35,167 nucleotides of DNA. It comes from Alphaproteobacteria bacterium (GTDB lineage Bacteria > Pseudomonadota > Alphaproteobacteria > UBA8366 > GCA-2717185). This document shows, piece after piece, positions 7,687-16,437 of the stretch. Numbering within the stretch: the stretch's first letter is position 1; every line of letters starts with the position of its first letter. The position numbers and the translations under genes are program-made. Location: NCBI GenBank assembly GCA_021774435.1, contig JAJFJB010000467.1, positions 1-35,167 of the forward strand, written 5' to 3'. Under the pieces are notes generated by a model. It had not been told where the DNA came from. It saw nothing but the letters and a program-made list of their open reading frames with translations, and did no database searches.

Positions 7687-9486
7687 TTACAATTGTATAT
7701 TCTTGGGATAGAGCGAAAGCGTCTGATCAATCAGTTTGTTCATCGAAAACTTCTCTTGCACGAATGCCGGAGCTTCACGCGAGGCCCGCGTCCGCCACGC
7801 CGTATCCGCCAAACCGGACAGGATCGCAGTTGATAACGCCTCTGGGGTCGACTGGTCTACAATTTTTGCGGTTACACCTTCAGCGACTGCTTCCCGGTTG
7901 CCGCCCGCATCGCTGCAGATTATCGGTACGCCATGCCATTGCGCTTCCAGCAAGACATTGGCAAGACCTTCGCGTTCCGATGCCAGGAAGAAGAGATCAA
8001 GGGCATTATAAAAGGCACCAATATCGGCCACGTTACTTTGAAGATGGACCCGGTTGCTCAATCCCAATTCCGCAATTCGGCCCAACATTTGTTTTCTAAG
8101 CGGTCCGTCGCCGACAATCAAAAAATGGGTGTCGGGTGTGTCTTTGGCGATAACCGCTGCTGTTTCGATCCAAAGGAGCGGGCGCTTTTGCGGCAGAAAC
8201 CGGAATATGCCACCGACAACAGTGCTTGTAGCTGGAATACCAAACTTTTCGCGCATGTTCCCCGCGCCGGCGTTTATCATTTCGGGGTCTATTGCGTTGT
8301 GAATGACTGAGAATTGGCCGGCGTCCAAACCCAGCCACGCGGCGTAGCTGCGCGCACCGGCATGGCTGTTCAAGATGACCGAAACTTGTTTTTGCTGCAT
8401 CAACACGCGGTAGGCCGGCCGCATATAGGGTTGATGAGTCGGTAGTGACGCCGGATCGGTGTTGCGGCCGGATAGGATAATTTGGGGGACACCGGCAAGT
8501 AACGCTGCGAAGCCAGCGCGAATGCAGGTCGCATCTTGCCAGGCGTGCACGACCTCGGGCCGCAAGCGCCGAAACTCCGCTGCGAGGGCCAGGATCTCGG
8601 TTATCAGATAGGCGGGCAGTTGGGACATAGCCGTTGCCGTGCGGGGAGGCAGGGCATCCCACAAGCTTTGCAATGGCAGTTTCGGCACGGCCCGTATCGG
8701 AACCGAGATCCGGTTGAGCCAATCCACATAGGGCTGAAATTCAGCGACGGCTGACCGGTATTCGCCCAAAAGCAATAGGTCCTCGAAGCCGCGTTCTTTC
8801 AACCCTGCCAGTGTTAGGCAGATTTGCCGCTCGACGCCGCCGGCAGTCATACCCGCATTCACATGCACGACGGGTCCCGGTATCGCTGAATTTCGATCTG
8901 AACTTTCTGCTTCAGCACAATGCGCGATCTCGGCGAACAAGGTTTCTGTCAAACCGTCTTCCGGTTTGTTCGTTTCCGTTGTTTCGCGGGCGAGTGTCGA
9001 TCGCCAAATCCGTCGCAGAGAACCGAATTCACGAAGTGCGGAAACGGTCCGGACAGTCCAGCTTGTTTGCGGCTTTTGGCGTAACCAGCCTGCGGTTCTA
9101 TCCGCGGCCCGCAAGCTCAAAATTTGCGCTATGGAGCAATTCCTGAACTGACCTTCCACGCGGCAGACCAAGGACATCCGACCGTGCAACAGCAGAGCAA
9201 GTAGCGGGACTATCGAAACGATCGCCGGGCCGCCTAGAAACAAAGTTGGTGTATTGGTGGCACCGGAATACAAGCTCGGCCTGTTAGGATTGTACGGGAC
9301 GAACCAATTATCATTGGTGATGGCTGCGACGGCGGGACCGGCAATGGCGGTCAATCGTTTCACGCCAGAATGTCGCTGCAGGGCTATCAGTTCCGAGTCT
9401 TCGAGCTCGAAGGGCACGACAATCGACATCTTTTTGATGTCGCGCGCTGCGCAGAATTCTATAGCCTGCTCGATTGCTGGGTGCAT
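7687..9486 (-). CDS. GT4-family glycosyltransferase with ~200-residue N-terminal extension
   Basis: 599 residues. The C-terminal 390 residues are a GT-B retaining glycosyltransferase: GMTAGGVERQI at the start of the acceptor domain, a donor domain with GGIFRFLPQKRP, FLIVGDGPLR, and the EX7E motif (Glu506 to Glu514) followed by HGVPIICSDAGGNREAV. The first ~200 residues are not recognised; they contain a hydrophobic stretch (about 85-105, AIVSIVPLLALLLHG) and may be a second, degenerate domain. No signal peptide. ATG at 9486. It is transcribed away from the next glycosyltransferase, with 177 bp between the two starts. Donor and acceptor are unknown. Confidence 0.88.
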   Translation of the reverse strand: MHPAIEQAIEFCAARDIKKMSIVVPFELEDSELIALQRHSGVKRLTAIAGPAVAAITNDNWFVPYNPNRPSLYSGATNTPTLFLGGPAIVSIVPLLALLLHGRMSLVCRVEGQFRNCSIAQILSLRAADRTAGWLRQKPQTSWTVRTVSALREFGSLRRIWRSTLARETTETNKPEDGLTETLFAEIAHCAEAESSDRNSAIPGPVVHVNAGMTAGGVERQICLTLAGLKERGFEDLLLLGEYRSAVAEFQPYVDWLNRISVPIRAVPKLPLQSLWDALPPRTATAMSQLPAYLITEILALAAEFRRLRPEVVHAWQDATCIRAGFAALLAGVPQIILSGRNTDPASLPTHQPYMRPAYRVLMQQKQVSVILNSHAGARSYAAWLGLDAGQFSVIHNAIDPEMINAGAGNMREKFGIPATSTVVGGIFRFLPQKRPLLWIETAAVIAKDTPDTHFLIVGDGPLRKQMLGRIAELGLSNRVHLQSNVADIGAFYNALDLFFLASEREGLANVLLEAQWHGVPIICSDAGGNREAVAEGVTAKIVDQSTPEALSTAILSGLADTAWRTRASREAPAFVQEKFSMNKLIDQTLSLYPKNIQL

Positions 9487-9663
9487 GCGGTGGAACCTGC
9501 CTCAACAGCACATCGCATGACAGTAAGAGTTCGCCATACCGGCAAAAAAGCGTGACATCGATGTTCGAAAAAACATAGCCTCCCAAATCGTGAACAGTCC
9601 ATCCGATAATGGAAAGAAATCGTTCTTCTTATAAGGGGCGTTTCGCCAATTGCTACAAAACCG

Positions 9664-11349
9664 ATGACAGGTGAGGCCGTTTCTCCCATCCGTTGGAAGT
9701 CTAGATCGATGCACGGCCAGGAATCGCTCTACGCGTGCGGTTGGGTGATTCTATCGGCGGATAGCGAATTTGAACTGGCGAAACTCATCGTCGGCGACTC
9801 AGGTTTGGGCCAGGATTTGAGGCTACGGCAATCCGGTATTGGAGCGCATCGCTGCATCACGCGTCTCCCGGGTGCAGGTGCGTCGATTTCGCTGTCACCC
9901 AAACATGATCTTGACGAAAGTACCGGCGCGATCCGCGTTATTGAAATTGGCTGGCTGCAAGCCTACTCGATGCTCTTTTGGCAGACGATTCGGCAAATCT
10001 TCGAAGCGCGCGGCGCCTTGCGGACATTCCGCACAGCACTCGGGTTGCTGTTAGGGCTTCAGTTCAAGGAGATTCGTCGACGCCTCGTCCGGCGCGGTGG
10101 AGGGCGGGATAATGCGGAGGATGTTGCTACTTTCGTTCCAACGTCTCTTCGCACCGTCAAACGGCGCAAGGCAACCGGCGGCCCAATACGCGTCGTTATG
10201 TGCGGGCATTCACTCGCGCGCGACGGTGCACCGATCAGCCAGTTGGAATTTACGGTCAGGCTGGTGCGCGGCAACGTCATCGATCCGGTCGTGGTGTCCC
10301 CGAGCGACGGACCACTCCGGGCGGCGTACGAGGCGGAAGGCGTAACGGTGGTTATCCAGCCGAGTGGCATCGAAAACGCCTTGACCGAACGCGACTATGA
10401 TCGTGCCGTAACGGAATATTCTACATTCCTGAATGCGTTTTCACCGGACCTGATCTACGCGAATACGTCACAGACATTTTACGCCGTCGACGCCGCCAAT
10501 CGTGTTCAGTTGCCTTGTGTTTGGAATATTCGGGAGAGTGAAAAGAAACAGGCGCGGTTCGAATCCTACTCGATCGAAATCCAGGGCCGCGCGTTTGCCT
10601 GCATGGCGCTCGCGGATGAAATGGTTTTTGTCTCCGAAGCGACCCGCGACGTCTGGCAGCCTTTTCCGGAAGGGACGGGGTCGACTGTCGTCCACAATTC
10701 GCTCGATCCGGACCGGCTGCGTGAAGCGGAGAAATCATGGACACGGGAGGCGGCCCGGCAATCGCTCGATTTAGCGCCGCAAGAGGTGTCGGTTATCTGC
10801 GTTGGCACGGTTTGCGAGCGCAAAGGGCAGCGCGATATCGTTCGCGCGTTCAAGCGCATGCCTGCGGCACTTACGCAGCAACTCCGGATCGATTTCATTG
10901 GCGCCCATGATAACCAATACGCGCGTGACATGGCGGGAGAGATCGCTGGTTTGCCGTCTGAATTGGGCAAGCGGTTAAGGGTTTCTGGCGCGACGCATGA
11001 CGTCGCGCGCCACTATTGGGGGGCTGATATCTTCATTTGCGCATCGCGGCTCGAAAGTTATCCGAGGGTAATTCTGGAAGCCATGGCGAGAGGAATTGCG
11101 ATCATTTCCACGCCGGTATTCGGGATCAGCGAGCAATTGTGTGACGGTGAGACTGGATTGTTCTATAGCCCCGGCGATACGGTGGCTTTGGCCGAGCACC
11201 TCAGTGGGCTTATACAGAATACCAAAGTGCGCGAGCGGCTTGGCGAACGGGCACGGGTGGTTTTTGACCAACGGAATGATTTTGAGGCGATGACGGAACG
11301 CTACGCTGAGATTTTCCGGGATGTTTGCTCCCCGGAACCAGAGGCCTGA
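9664..11349 (+). CDS. GT4-family glycosyltransferase with N-terminal beta-rich region
   Basis: 561 residues from the ATG at 9664; an ATG at 9709 (GGAAG nine bases upstream) is a reasonable alternative because nothing resembling a ribosome site precedes 9664. About 180 N-terminal residues (GWVILSADSEFELAKL onward) look beta-rich, then an RRLVRRGGGR linker leads to a GT-B enzyme beginning RVVMCGHSLARDGAP. The donor site includes VGTVCERKGQRD and the EX7E motif (Glu464 to Glu472, ESYPRVILE), followed by RGIAIISTPVFGISE. Retaining sugar transfer in the cytoplasm is the likely role. It is followed 58 bp later by the amidotransferase gene on the same strand, probably one operon. Confidence 0.87.
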   Translation: MTGEAVSPIRWKSRSMHGQESLYACGWVILSADSEFELAKLIVGDSGLGQDLRLRQSGIGAHRCITRLPGAGASISLSPKHDLDESTGAIRVIEIGWLQAYSMLFWQTIRQIFEARGALRTFRTALGLLLGLQFKEIRRRLVRRGGGRDNAEDVATFVPTSLRTVKRRKATGGPIRVVMCGHSLARDGAPISQLEFTVRLVRGNVIDPVVVSPSDGPLRAAYEAEGVTVVIQPSGIENALTERDYDRAVTEYSTFLNAFSPDLIYANTSQTFYAVDAANRVQLPCVWNIRESEKKQARFESYSIEIQGRAFACMALADEMVFVSEATRDVWQPFPEGTGSTVVHNSLDPDRLREAEKSWTREAARQSLDLAPQEVSVICVGTVCERKGQRDIVRAFKRMPAALTQQLRIDFIGAHDNQYARDMAGEIAGLPSELGKRLRVSGATHDVARHYWGADIFICASRLESYPRVILEAMARGIAIISTPVFGISEQLCDGETGLFYSPGDTVALAEHLSGLIQNTKVRERLGERARVVFDQRNDFEAMTERYAEIFRDVCSPEPEA

Positions 11350-11407
11350 TGGTTACGGCTGGAACGCAACGCGACAAGGGCCGCGACTTGGCCTGTGTGC
11401 GGTAGCC

Positions 11408-13333
11408 ATGTGCGGGATCGTCGGTGTCGTTCCGCGGCTTGCGCCGGGAAACCCGGAAGAGATCAATCGTCTGTTGGGCGTGATGACCCATGAATTGGAC
11501 CATCGCGGGCCGGACAATCAGGATATTTGGACCGATGGAGCTGCATTTCTGGGCGCGGCCCGGCTTGCGGTTCTCGACCTTGGGCCAAAAGGAAACCAGC
11601 CGATGGGCGATGCGCAAGGGCTGGTCCGCGTGGTTTGTAATGGCGAAATTTATAATTACCGCACATTGCGGAACGAACTTACTTCGTTGGGCCATGTCTT
11701 CTCGGGGCAGTCGGATACCGAAGTCATCGTGCATGGCTATCTAGCATGGGGCGACGGCGTCCTTGACAAATTGCGGGGTATGTTCGCGCTGGCAATCTGG
11801 GATACGCGGCGGCAGCGCTTAGTCCTCGCGCGCGACCGGGTCGGTAAGAAACCTCTCTGCTATGCGTCGTCTGGCGGAGATTTCGTGTTCGCCTCGGAGG
11901 TGAGCGCGCTATTGCGGTGGCCGGGTCTTGCGCGGACGCCGAACCTGGAAGCGATACATCACTATCTTTCGTTTCAATACGTTCCGGCGCCGATGACGGC
12001 GTTCGATGGCGTGTCGCGATTACCGCCGGGGCACAAAATGGTTGTTGCGCCAGGCGCCGCGCCCAGTTTGGAGCCTTACGCGACGTTCCCAACTCCGGGT
12101 GATACACATTACAAATCGCGAGAAGAAGCGTCCGAAGAACTCGCGGTTCTGTTGGACGACGCCGTGCGCGTACGAATGGCGTCCGATGCGCCTTTGGGGG
12201 CGTTTCTCTCCGGTGGTATCGACTCGTCATCGATCGTGGCGTTGATGAGCCGTCACACCAATGGCAAGGCGCTGAAAACCTTTAGTCTCGGTTTTTCTGA
12301 AGCTGCGCAGGATGAACGTCCATTTGCGCGTGAAGTCGCGCAGCACTTCGGTACGGATCACTATGAAGCGGAAATGCAGCCGAGTATCGCGCAACTTCTC
12401 CCCAAAATCGCCTGGCATTATGGCGATCCCTTTGCCGACTCTTCCGCGCTTCCGACATTTTGTGTCGCGGAGCTGGCACGCGAGCACGTCACTGTCGCCC
12501 TGACCGGTGACGGCGGTGACGAGGTATTTTTTGGGTATGAACGGTATGCGGCATTTCACGGCTTGGAGTGGGTTCGCGGTCTTCCCATGTCGGCCAGACG
12601 TGTTGCCGCATGCCTTGCGTCACATCTGCCCGCGGACGCCGACGGGACGCGTCCGCTGCGCGTCTTACGGCGATTATTAGCGCGCTGGGACAGCAATGAT
12701 ACCCGGCGCTACGCCAGCCTCATGGCCTATTTCGAAGACCATCACAAAAGGGATGGATATGGAGAGACACTACGACCCTATTTGGCGGAAGCGAGTTTTG
12801 ACCGGCTCGCCCCCTATTTTAATGAAGCCCCCACGATGATGTCCGGTGCGGCCTGGGCAGACTTCAATACATACTTACCCGATGATTTGCTGGTGAAACT
12901 CGACATTGCCGCGATGGGAAACAGCCTGGAAACGCGTTGTCCATTCCTGGATCAGAACCTGCTCGATTGGGCCCTAAAGTTGCCCGAAGCCGTGCGGTTC
13001 TCTTCCGGCGGACCGAAATCGTTGTTGAAATCGGTCATGGAGTCTCAATTGCCCCCGGCAACTTTGCGGCGATCGAAGCGGGGATTTAGTTTGCCGTTAC
13101 AGCAGTGGCTCGGCAACGAATTGCAGCCTCTCCTGAGAGAAGTCCTCCAGTCGCCGCGTGCGCTTGGTCGCGGGCTGTTCCGTCCGAACTTCGTTGAGAA
13201 AATGATCTCCGAAACCGAGTCCGGTCGGTTCTTTCACCATACCCGTTTGTGGGCGATGCTCATGCTTGAACTCTGGTACGTGACCTGGATCGATCCGCCT
13301 GCGGGACAAGTGATCGCACCAATCGAACTCTGA
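11408..13333 (+). CDS. asnB: Glutamine-hydrolysing asparagine synthetase family amidotransferase
   Basis: 641 residues from the ATG at 11408. That start is certain because Cys2 must become the N-terminal nucleophile of the class II glutaminase domain (MCGIVGVV); the frame is open upstream to 11321 but overlaps the preceding gene. Glutaminase residues include NGEIYNY (78-84) and SDTE (102-105); the synthetase domain has the pyrophosphate loop SGGIDSS (268-274) and GDGGDEVF. Such AsnB homologues in polysaccharide loci amidate sugar carboxylates (for example uronamides in Pseudomonas O antigen) or other glycan-linked acids rather than making asparagine. The locus is a good context for that, though housekeeping asparagine synthesis cannot be excluded. 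It ends 2 bp from the stop of the convergent gene. Confidence 0.92.
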   Translation: MCGIVGVVPRLAPGNPEEINRLLGVMTHELDHRGPDNQDIWTDGAAFLGAARLAVLDLGPKGNQPMGDAQGLVRVVCNGEIYNYRTLRNELTSLGHVFSGQSDTEVIVHGYLAWGDGVLDKLRGMFALAIWDTRRQRLVLARDRVGKKPLCYASSGGDFVFASEVSALLRWPGLARTPNLEAIHHYLSFQYVPAPMTAFDGVSRLPPGHKMVVAPGAAPSLEPYATFPTPGDTHYKSREEASEELAVLLDDAVRVRMASDAPLGAFLSGGIDSSSIVALMSRHTNGKALKTFSLGFSEAAQDERPFAREVAQHFGTDHYEAEMQPSIAQLLPKIAWHYGDPFADSSALPTFCVAELAREHVTVALTGDGGDEVFFGYERYAAFHGLEWVRGLPMSARRVAACLASHLPADADGTRPLRVLRRLLARWDSNDTRRYASLMAYFEDHHKRDGYGETLRPYLAEASFDRLAPYFNEAPTMMSGAAWADFNTYLPDDLLVKLDIAAMGNSLETRCPFLDQNLLDWALKLPEAVRFSSGGPKSLLKSVMESQLPPATLRRSKRGFSLPLQQWLGNELQPLLREVLQSPRALGRGLFRPNFVEKMISETESGRFFHHTRLWAMLMLELWYVTWIDPPAGQVIAPIEL

Positions 13334-13335
13334 AT

Positions 13336-15879
13336 TCAACCTAGTTTGGGTTGATCCGATTTCATAAGCGCGTCAACCCACAAGTCGGCATGCGCATCCA
13401 GGCCGCGATCTGAGAAGTGGCAATCATCAAAGCGGTATGCCGGCCCGAGCTTATCGGTGTCTGGCCCGGGAAAGATGTTGTGGTGAGGGTTTGGAAGCGA
13501 CTGTTGCGCAGCACGGATATGCTCGCTTCCGTCATTCCCGCATCGGGAGGCAACGGCGACAAAGACCGGGGCATAGGCGCCATGGTCGCGCAAACTCTCA
13601 ACGATACGCCGGAATGCATATTCATATGCCGATTGCGTCGTCTCCGCGACGACATCGGATTCCCCCTGGTGCCACAAGAAATGCGTCGGTTTCAGATCGC
13701 GTGCGCGCAAGCGCTGAATTGCGACAAGGAGGCGGCGATGGGCGAATCCATCCGGTGTCCATTCAGCGACCGTTGAGCCACCAAGGGCGAGCGGCACGAG
13801 AACGATGGAATTAAAAGCCTTCCTCTCGATCAGCTTGTCTGCCAATCGGGTTGCGACATTGCCCAAGTCGCCGGAGGCACCGAGGAGTGGATCTTCCGCC
13901 CGGAAAACGTCGCCGGAGAGGAAATCAAAGTTGTAGAATTCGTGGGTTGGCGCGTAGCGCGAATTGCCATGATTGGCGATGTTTGATTGCCCAAATGTTA
14001 CGAGAACGGCGGGCTGTTTGTCGCGGACGATGTCTATTGGCACGCGGGTTTTCGCCGTTGTATCCGTAAACGTCGGAACGTGGGCGTCCAAGTGTGTGAG
14101 CGTATCGTCAGGGTCGATAACGATGTCACGCGGCCGGAGTTGCATTCTCGCTTCGACCTCCTGATCTCTACGTTCTTCGACAAGCTGCAAAGTCTCCGCC
14201 AGGGAAGAGGCTCTGATGCTGAAGCGGCGCGGGTCGTCGTCTATTTTGAAGGGATAGTTTTCCGGATAGCGGAGTTCGGAACAGCCATCTTCGGTTTCGG
14301 CGAACGCCCGAAGCGTCAGCCCCTCGACGATGCCAAGCTTTCGTTTCATCAAATCGAAACGGAAACCAGTCATGGAAATTTCCGGTTGGGAAAAGGCAAG
14401 CGCAACGTCGGGTCGATGGATGAAGCGGGTACCCGTCGCGACACGGCGCCCATCCGCGAAGACCAGGATACGTTCCACTGGCCGCCCAGCCGACATATCC
14501 GCCGCCCAGCCACTTATCGTAACAACACCCGACATGATTATCGTATTATCCACCCAGCCCCGAATATTCCCCGCACGGCGAGCAACCGACCCGTCCGGCA
14601 AGATGATCTTTCGCCGGAACCAAGTGATCGGGTGCTTTCGCTCGAGGGAAGCAACTTTGTTTAAGACCGACCGCCACGCTGAAGGCAGTTCCGGTGAGGC
14701 AAGATGTGCGTTTGTATCTAGCGTTTCTGGCTCATCCGGCTGAACGGTCGACGGTTGAACTGGCTCGGTGGCGGATTCCCCATTGCTCTGATCGTTATCG
14801 GTGCCGATCAATGCGATCCTGTTATCAGGTTTAATCTCGATTTTTGGTTCTTGTTGTGCCGCCTTGATCTTGAGAATTTCTTCGTAAGTTTCAAAATTCA
14901 TGCGCCAACCGAGTTCCAACTCATCGGACTCGTCACCGATAAATCTGTTGCCCTCTATGGTGGGAACCAGCCGGTCGATTGCTTCGTCGATGGGGAAGCG
15001 AAGATGCCTTTTTAGTGCGGGGTCCGCGGCTACGTGCTGCATCAACTCGATCGCGCAGTCGTTCAAATTATAGAGTTCCAAAATGATTGCCATTTTCAAT
15101 AAGCGATCACTGATGGTCGCACTGGGGAACTGGCTCCAGTCTTCCAAAACGCCGTCTCGGCTGAACAGAACATCGATTGTCTGCGGGCGCCCGATCGGTG
15201 AGAAATAGACATCAAGGTCTAATGTCACTCGAGGCCGTCCCGCCGCAAGCGGGCGTTTGGTCGCGTGGACCAACCCGATATTATAGAGATAGAAACCAAG
15301 CGTGTGCAGCGGTTCGGAAATCAACGCAAAATGTGAAAGCGGTGCGTCGGGATGGGCGGTGAACCCGCTTTCTGATTCCACCGCCAGGACACCGCCGCCC
15401 GAAAGTTGATCGCTTCCGCCGAGAATGACCTTTGGTTCGTGTCCCTCCACATCCATTTTGATGTAGTCTGGCGGCGGAATGACACCCTCTGCGACAAGTG
15501 TGTCAATACGCCTTGTAACGACTTCGCGTTCTTCCAGGGTTGGGTCCGAACCGCCGAACCGGTCGTTGCGTTGCGGTGGCGGTTTGTAAAACGAACTCGT
15601 CCATAAAGTTTCTGTCACATATAGGGTTTGGGTGCCGTCTTCGTCTCCGACCGCCATATCGAAATAATGAAAATCCGGATTAGCCGCGCGGAGCGTCTCG
15701 ATTTCCTCGCGCAGGGGATCGAAGCCATAGACAGAAAGGCGCTTGCCTAAAATATTCCACCGCGGATGGTGTCCGCCTTGCACACCGACGTCCAGGATTA
15801 CGAAGTCGGACTCAAGAAAATCGTTATCGACGACCCAGCGCGTAAATTCAGATGACAAACATTTATAAAAATCAGTCAT
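13336..15879 (-). CDS. FkbM methyltransferase / Ig-like domain / SGNH (sialate esterase-like) fusion
   Basis: 847 residues from the ATG at 15879 (an in-frame TTG precedes it by one codon). Residues about 1-215 are an FkbM-family methyltransferase: DVGVQGG (30-36), GFDPL, and the family hallmark YIKMDVEGHE (139-148). Then a helical linker (215-350) and a low-complexity acidic/polar stretch (350-400). Residues 445-545 resemble the beta-sandwich domain with GWAAD (457-461) and LVFADGRRV common in glycan-locus proteins. Residues 620-847 form an SGNH hydrolase of the sialate O-acetylesterase type: GQSN (630-633, Ser632), GGS (700-702), HQGESD (737-742) and DDCH (818-821) supply an intact Ser-His-Asp set. 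There is no signal peptide, so both activities appear cytoplasmic. O-methylation plus O-deacetylation of a glycan or sugar intermediate is inferred. No clear ribosome site was seen. Confidence 0.88.
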   Translation of the reverse strand: MTDFYKCLSSEFTRWVVDNDFLESDFVILDVGVQGGHHPRWNILGKRLSVYGFDPLREEIETLRAANPDFHYFDMAVGDEDGTQTLYVTETLWTSSFYKPPPQRNDRFGGSDPTLEEREVVTRRIDTLVAEGVIPPPDYIKMDVEGHEPKVILGGSDQLSGGGVLAVESESGFTAHPDAPLSHFALISEPLHTLGFYLYNIGLVHATKRPLAAGRPRVTLDLDVYFSPIGRPQTIDVLFSRDGVLEDWSQFPSATISDRLLKMAIILELYNLNDCAIELMQHVAADPALKRHLRFPIDEAIDRLVPTIEGNRFIGDESDELELGWRMNFETYEEILKIKAAQQEPKIEIKPDNRIALIGTDNDQSNGESATEPVQPSTVQPDEPETLDTNAHLASPELPSAWRSVLNKVASLERKHPITWFRRKIILPDGSVARRAGNIRGWVDNTIIMSGVVTISGWAADMSAGRPVERILVFADGRRVATGTRFIHRPDVALAFSQPEISMTGFRFDLMKRKLGIVEGLTLRAFAETEDGCSELRYPENYPFKIDDDPRRFSIRASSLAETLQLVEERRDQEVEARMQLRPRDIVIDPDDTLTHLDAHVPTFTDTTAKTRVPIDIVRDKQPAVLVTFGQSNIANHGNSRYAPTHEFYNFDFLSGDVFRAEDPLLGASGDLGNVATRLADKLIERKAFNSIVLVPLALGGSTVAEWTPDGFAHRRLLVAIQRLRARDLKPTHFLWHQGESDVVAETTQSAYEYAFRRIVESLRDHGAYAPVFVAVASRCGNDGSEHIRAAQQSLPNPHHNIFPGPDTDKLGPAYRFDDCHFSDRGLDAHADLWVDALMKSDQPKLG

Positions 15880-16437
15880 CAAGATTGGGTCCGCGTTTGA
15901 AGAGTGCTAATGAACCGGAGGCAATGGGCTGACGATGCGTTACGCAAGTTAAGCAAATCGCGTTGCTAGCTTTGACGATCTGCTATCGGCTCTTGCTATC
16001 ATTAAGGGTAGGATAAGAAAACCGCAGACAGCAAGAACGAATAGGGCGCGCGTTAAGCCTTTTACGGATGAATGGCTGCGCTGTGATGAAATCAGACAAG
16101 ATCACTCGCTGAATGTTGATTGAGAAATTTTCAGAACGGTCTCTTGGACGCAAGTTTCTCACGGTTTTAAGTTGGCACGCCAACCGAATCAAAAGTATAT
16201 GAGTTTTGAGCTATACAAGCCTTGAAGAAATGGCGGAGTGCGCCAGTCGAATGCGAAAACGTTTGTGTCATTCTTGCCGTTTAAATTGGATCGAAGACAA
16301 TAACTTTGTTCATCGAGATCGGGCATGTGCAAATTGTTGACTGAATTGTTTGGCTATTGATGTTTGTTTCGATATATAAGCGACTGAAATTTCATATTAA
16401 TCCGCAAATTAAGCATCATCCGGAGGGTGCCTAGAGC
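15880..16437. other. 558-bp divergent intergenic region without a gene
   Basis: Separates the minus-strand methyltransferase/esterase fusion from the plus-strand radical SAM operon, so it should carry two outward promoters. It is more AT-rich than the genes on both sides, especially 16260-16420. A small open frame at 15983-16192 (minus) encodes a basic, low-complexity product and lacks a ribosome site, so it is not called. No tRNA fold, terminator or repeat array was seen. Confidence 0.5.
16350..16378 (+). promoter_or_regulatory. Candidate sigma-70-type promoter for the radical SAM operon
   Basis: TTGGCT at 16350-16355, a 17-base spacer, and TATATA at 16373-16378 (continuing as TATAAG). Each hexamer matches consensus at four positions. 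The expected start near 16385 gives a leader of about 50 bases before the ATG at 16438, with GGAGG at 16422-16426. Identified by eye only. Confidence 0.4.

Noticed and set aside
7672..7687. Intrinsic terminator after the GT4 gene
   Set aside because: Only five-base arms around a six-base loop and no following U-run.
11321..11407. N-terminal extension of the AsnB-type protein
   Set aside because: The class II glutaminase needs Cys at position 2, which fixes the start at 11408; the extension overlaps the preceding glycosyltransferase gene.
13987..14664. 225-codon plus-strand open frame
   Set aside because: Antisense to the linker and Ig-like region of the FkbM fusion; no domain or ribosome site.
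15983..16192. 69-codon minus-strand frame in the long intergenic region
   Set aside because: No ribosome site, basic low-information product, no neighbour in register.
15880..16437. tRNA or other structured RNA gene
   Set aside because: No cloverleaf-compatible pairing or conserved tRNA blocks found by eye on either strand.
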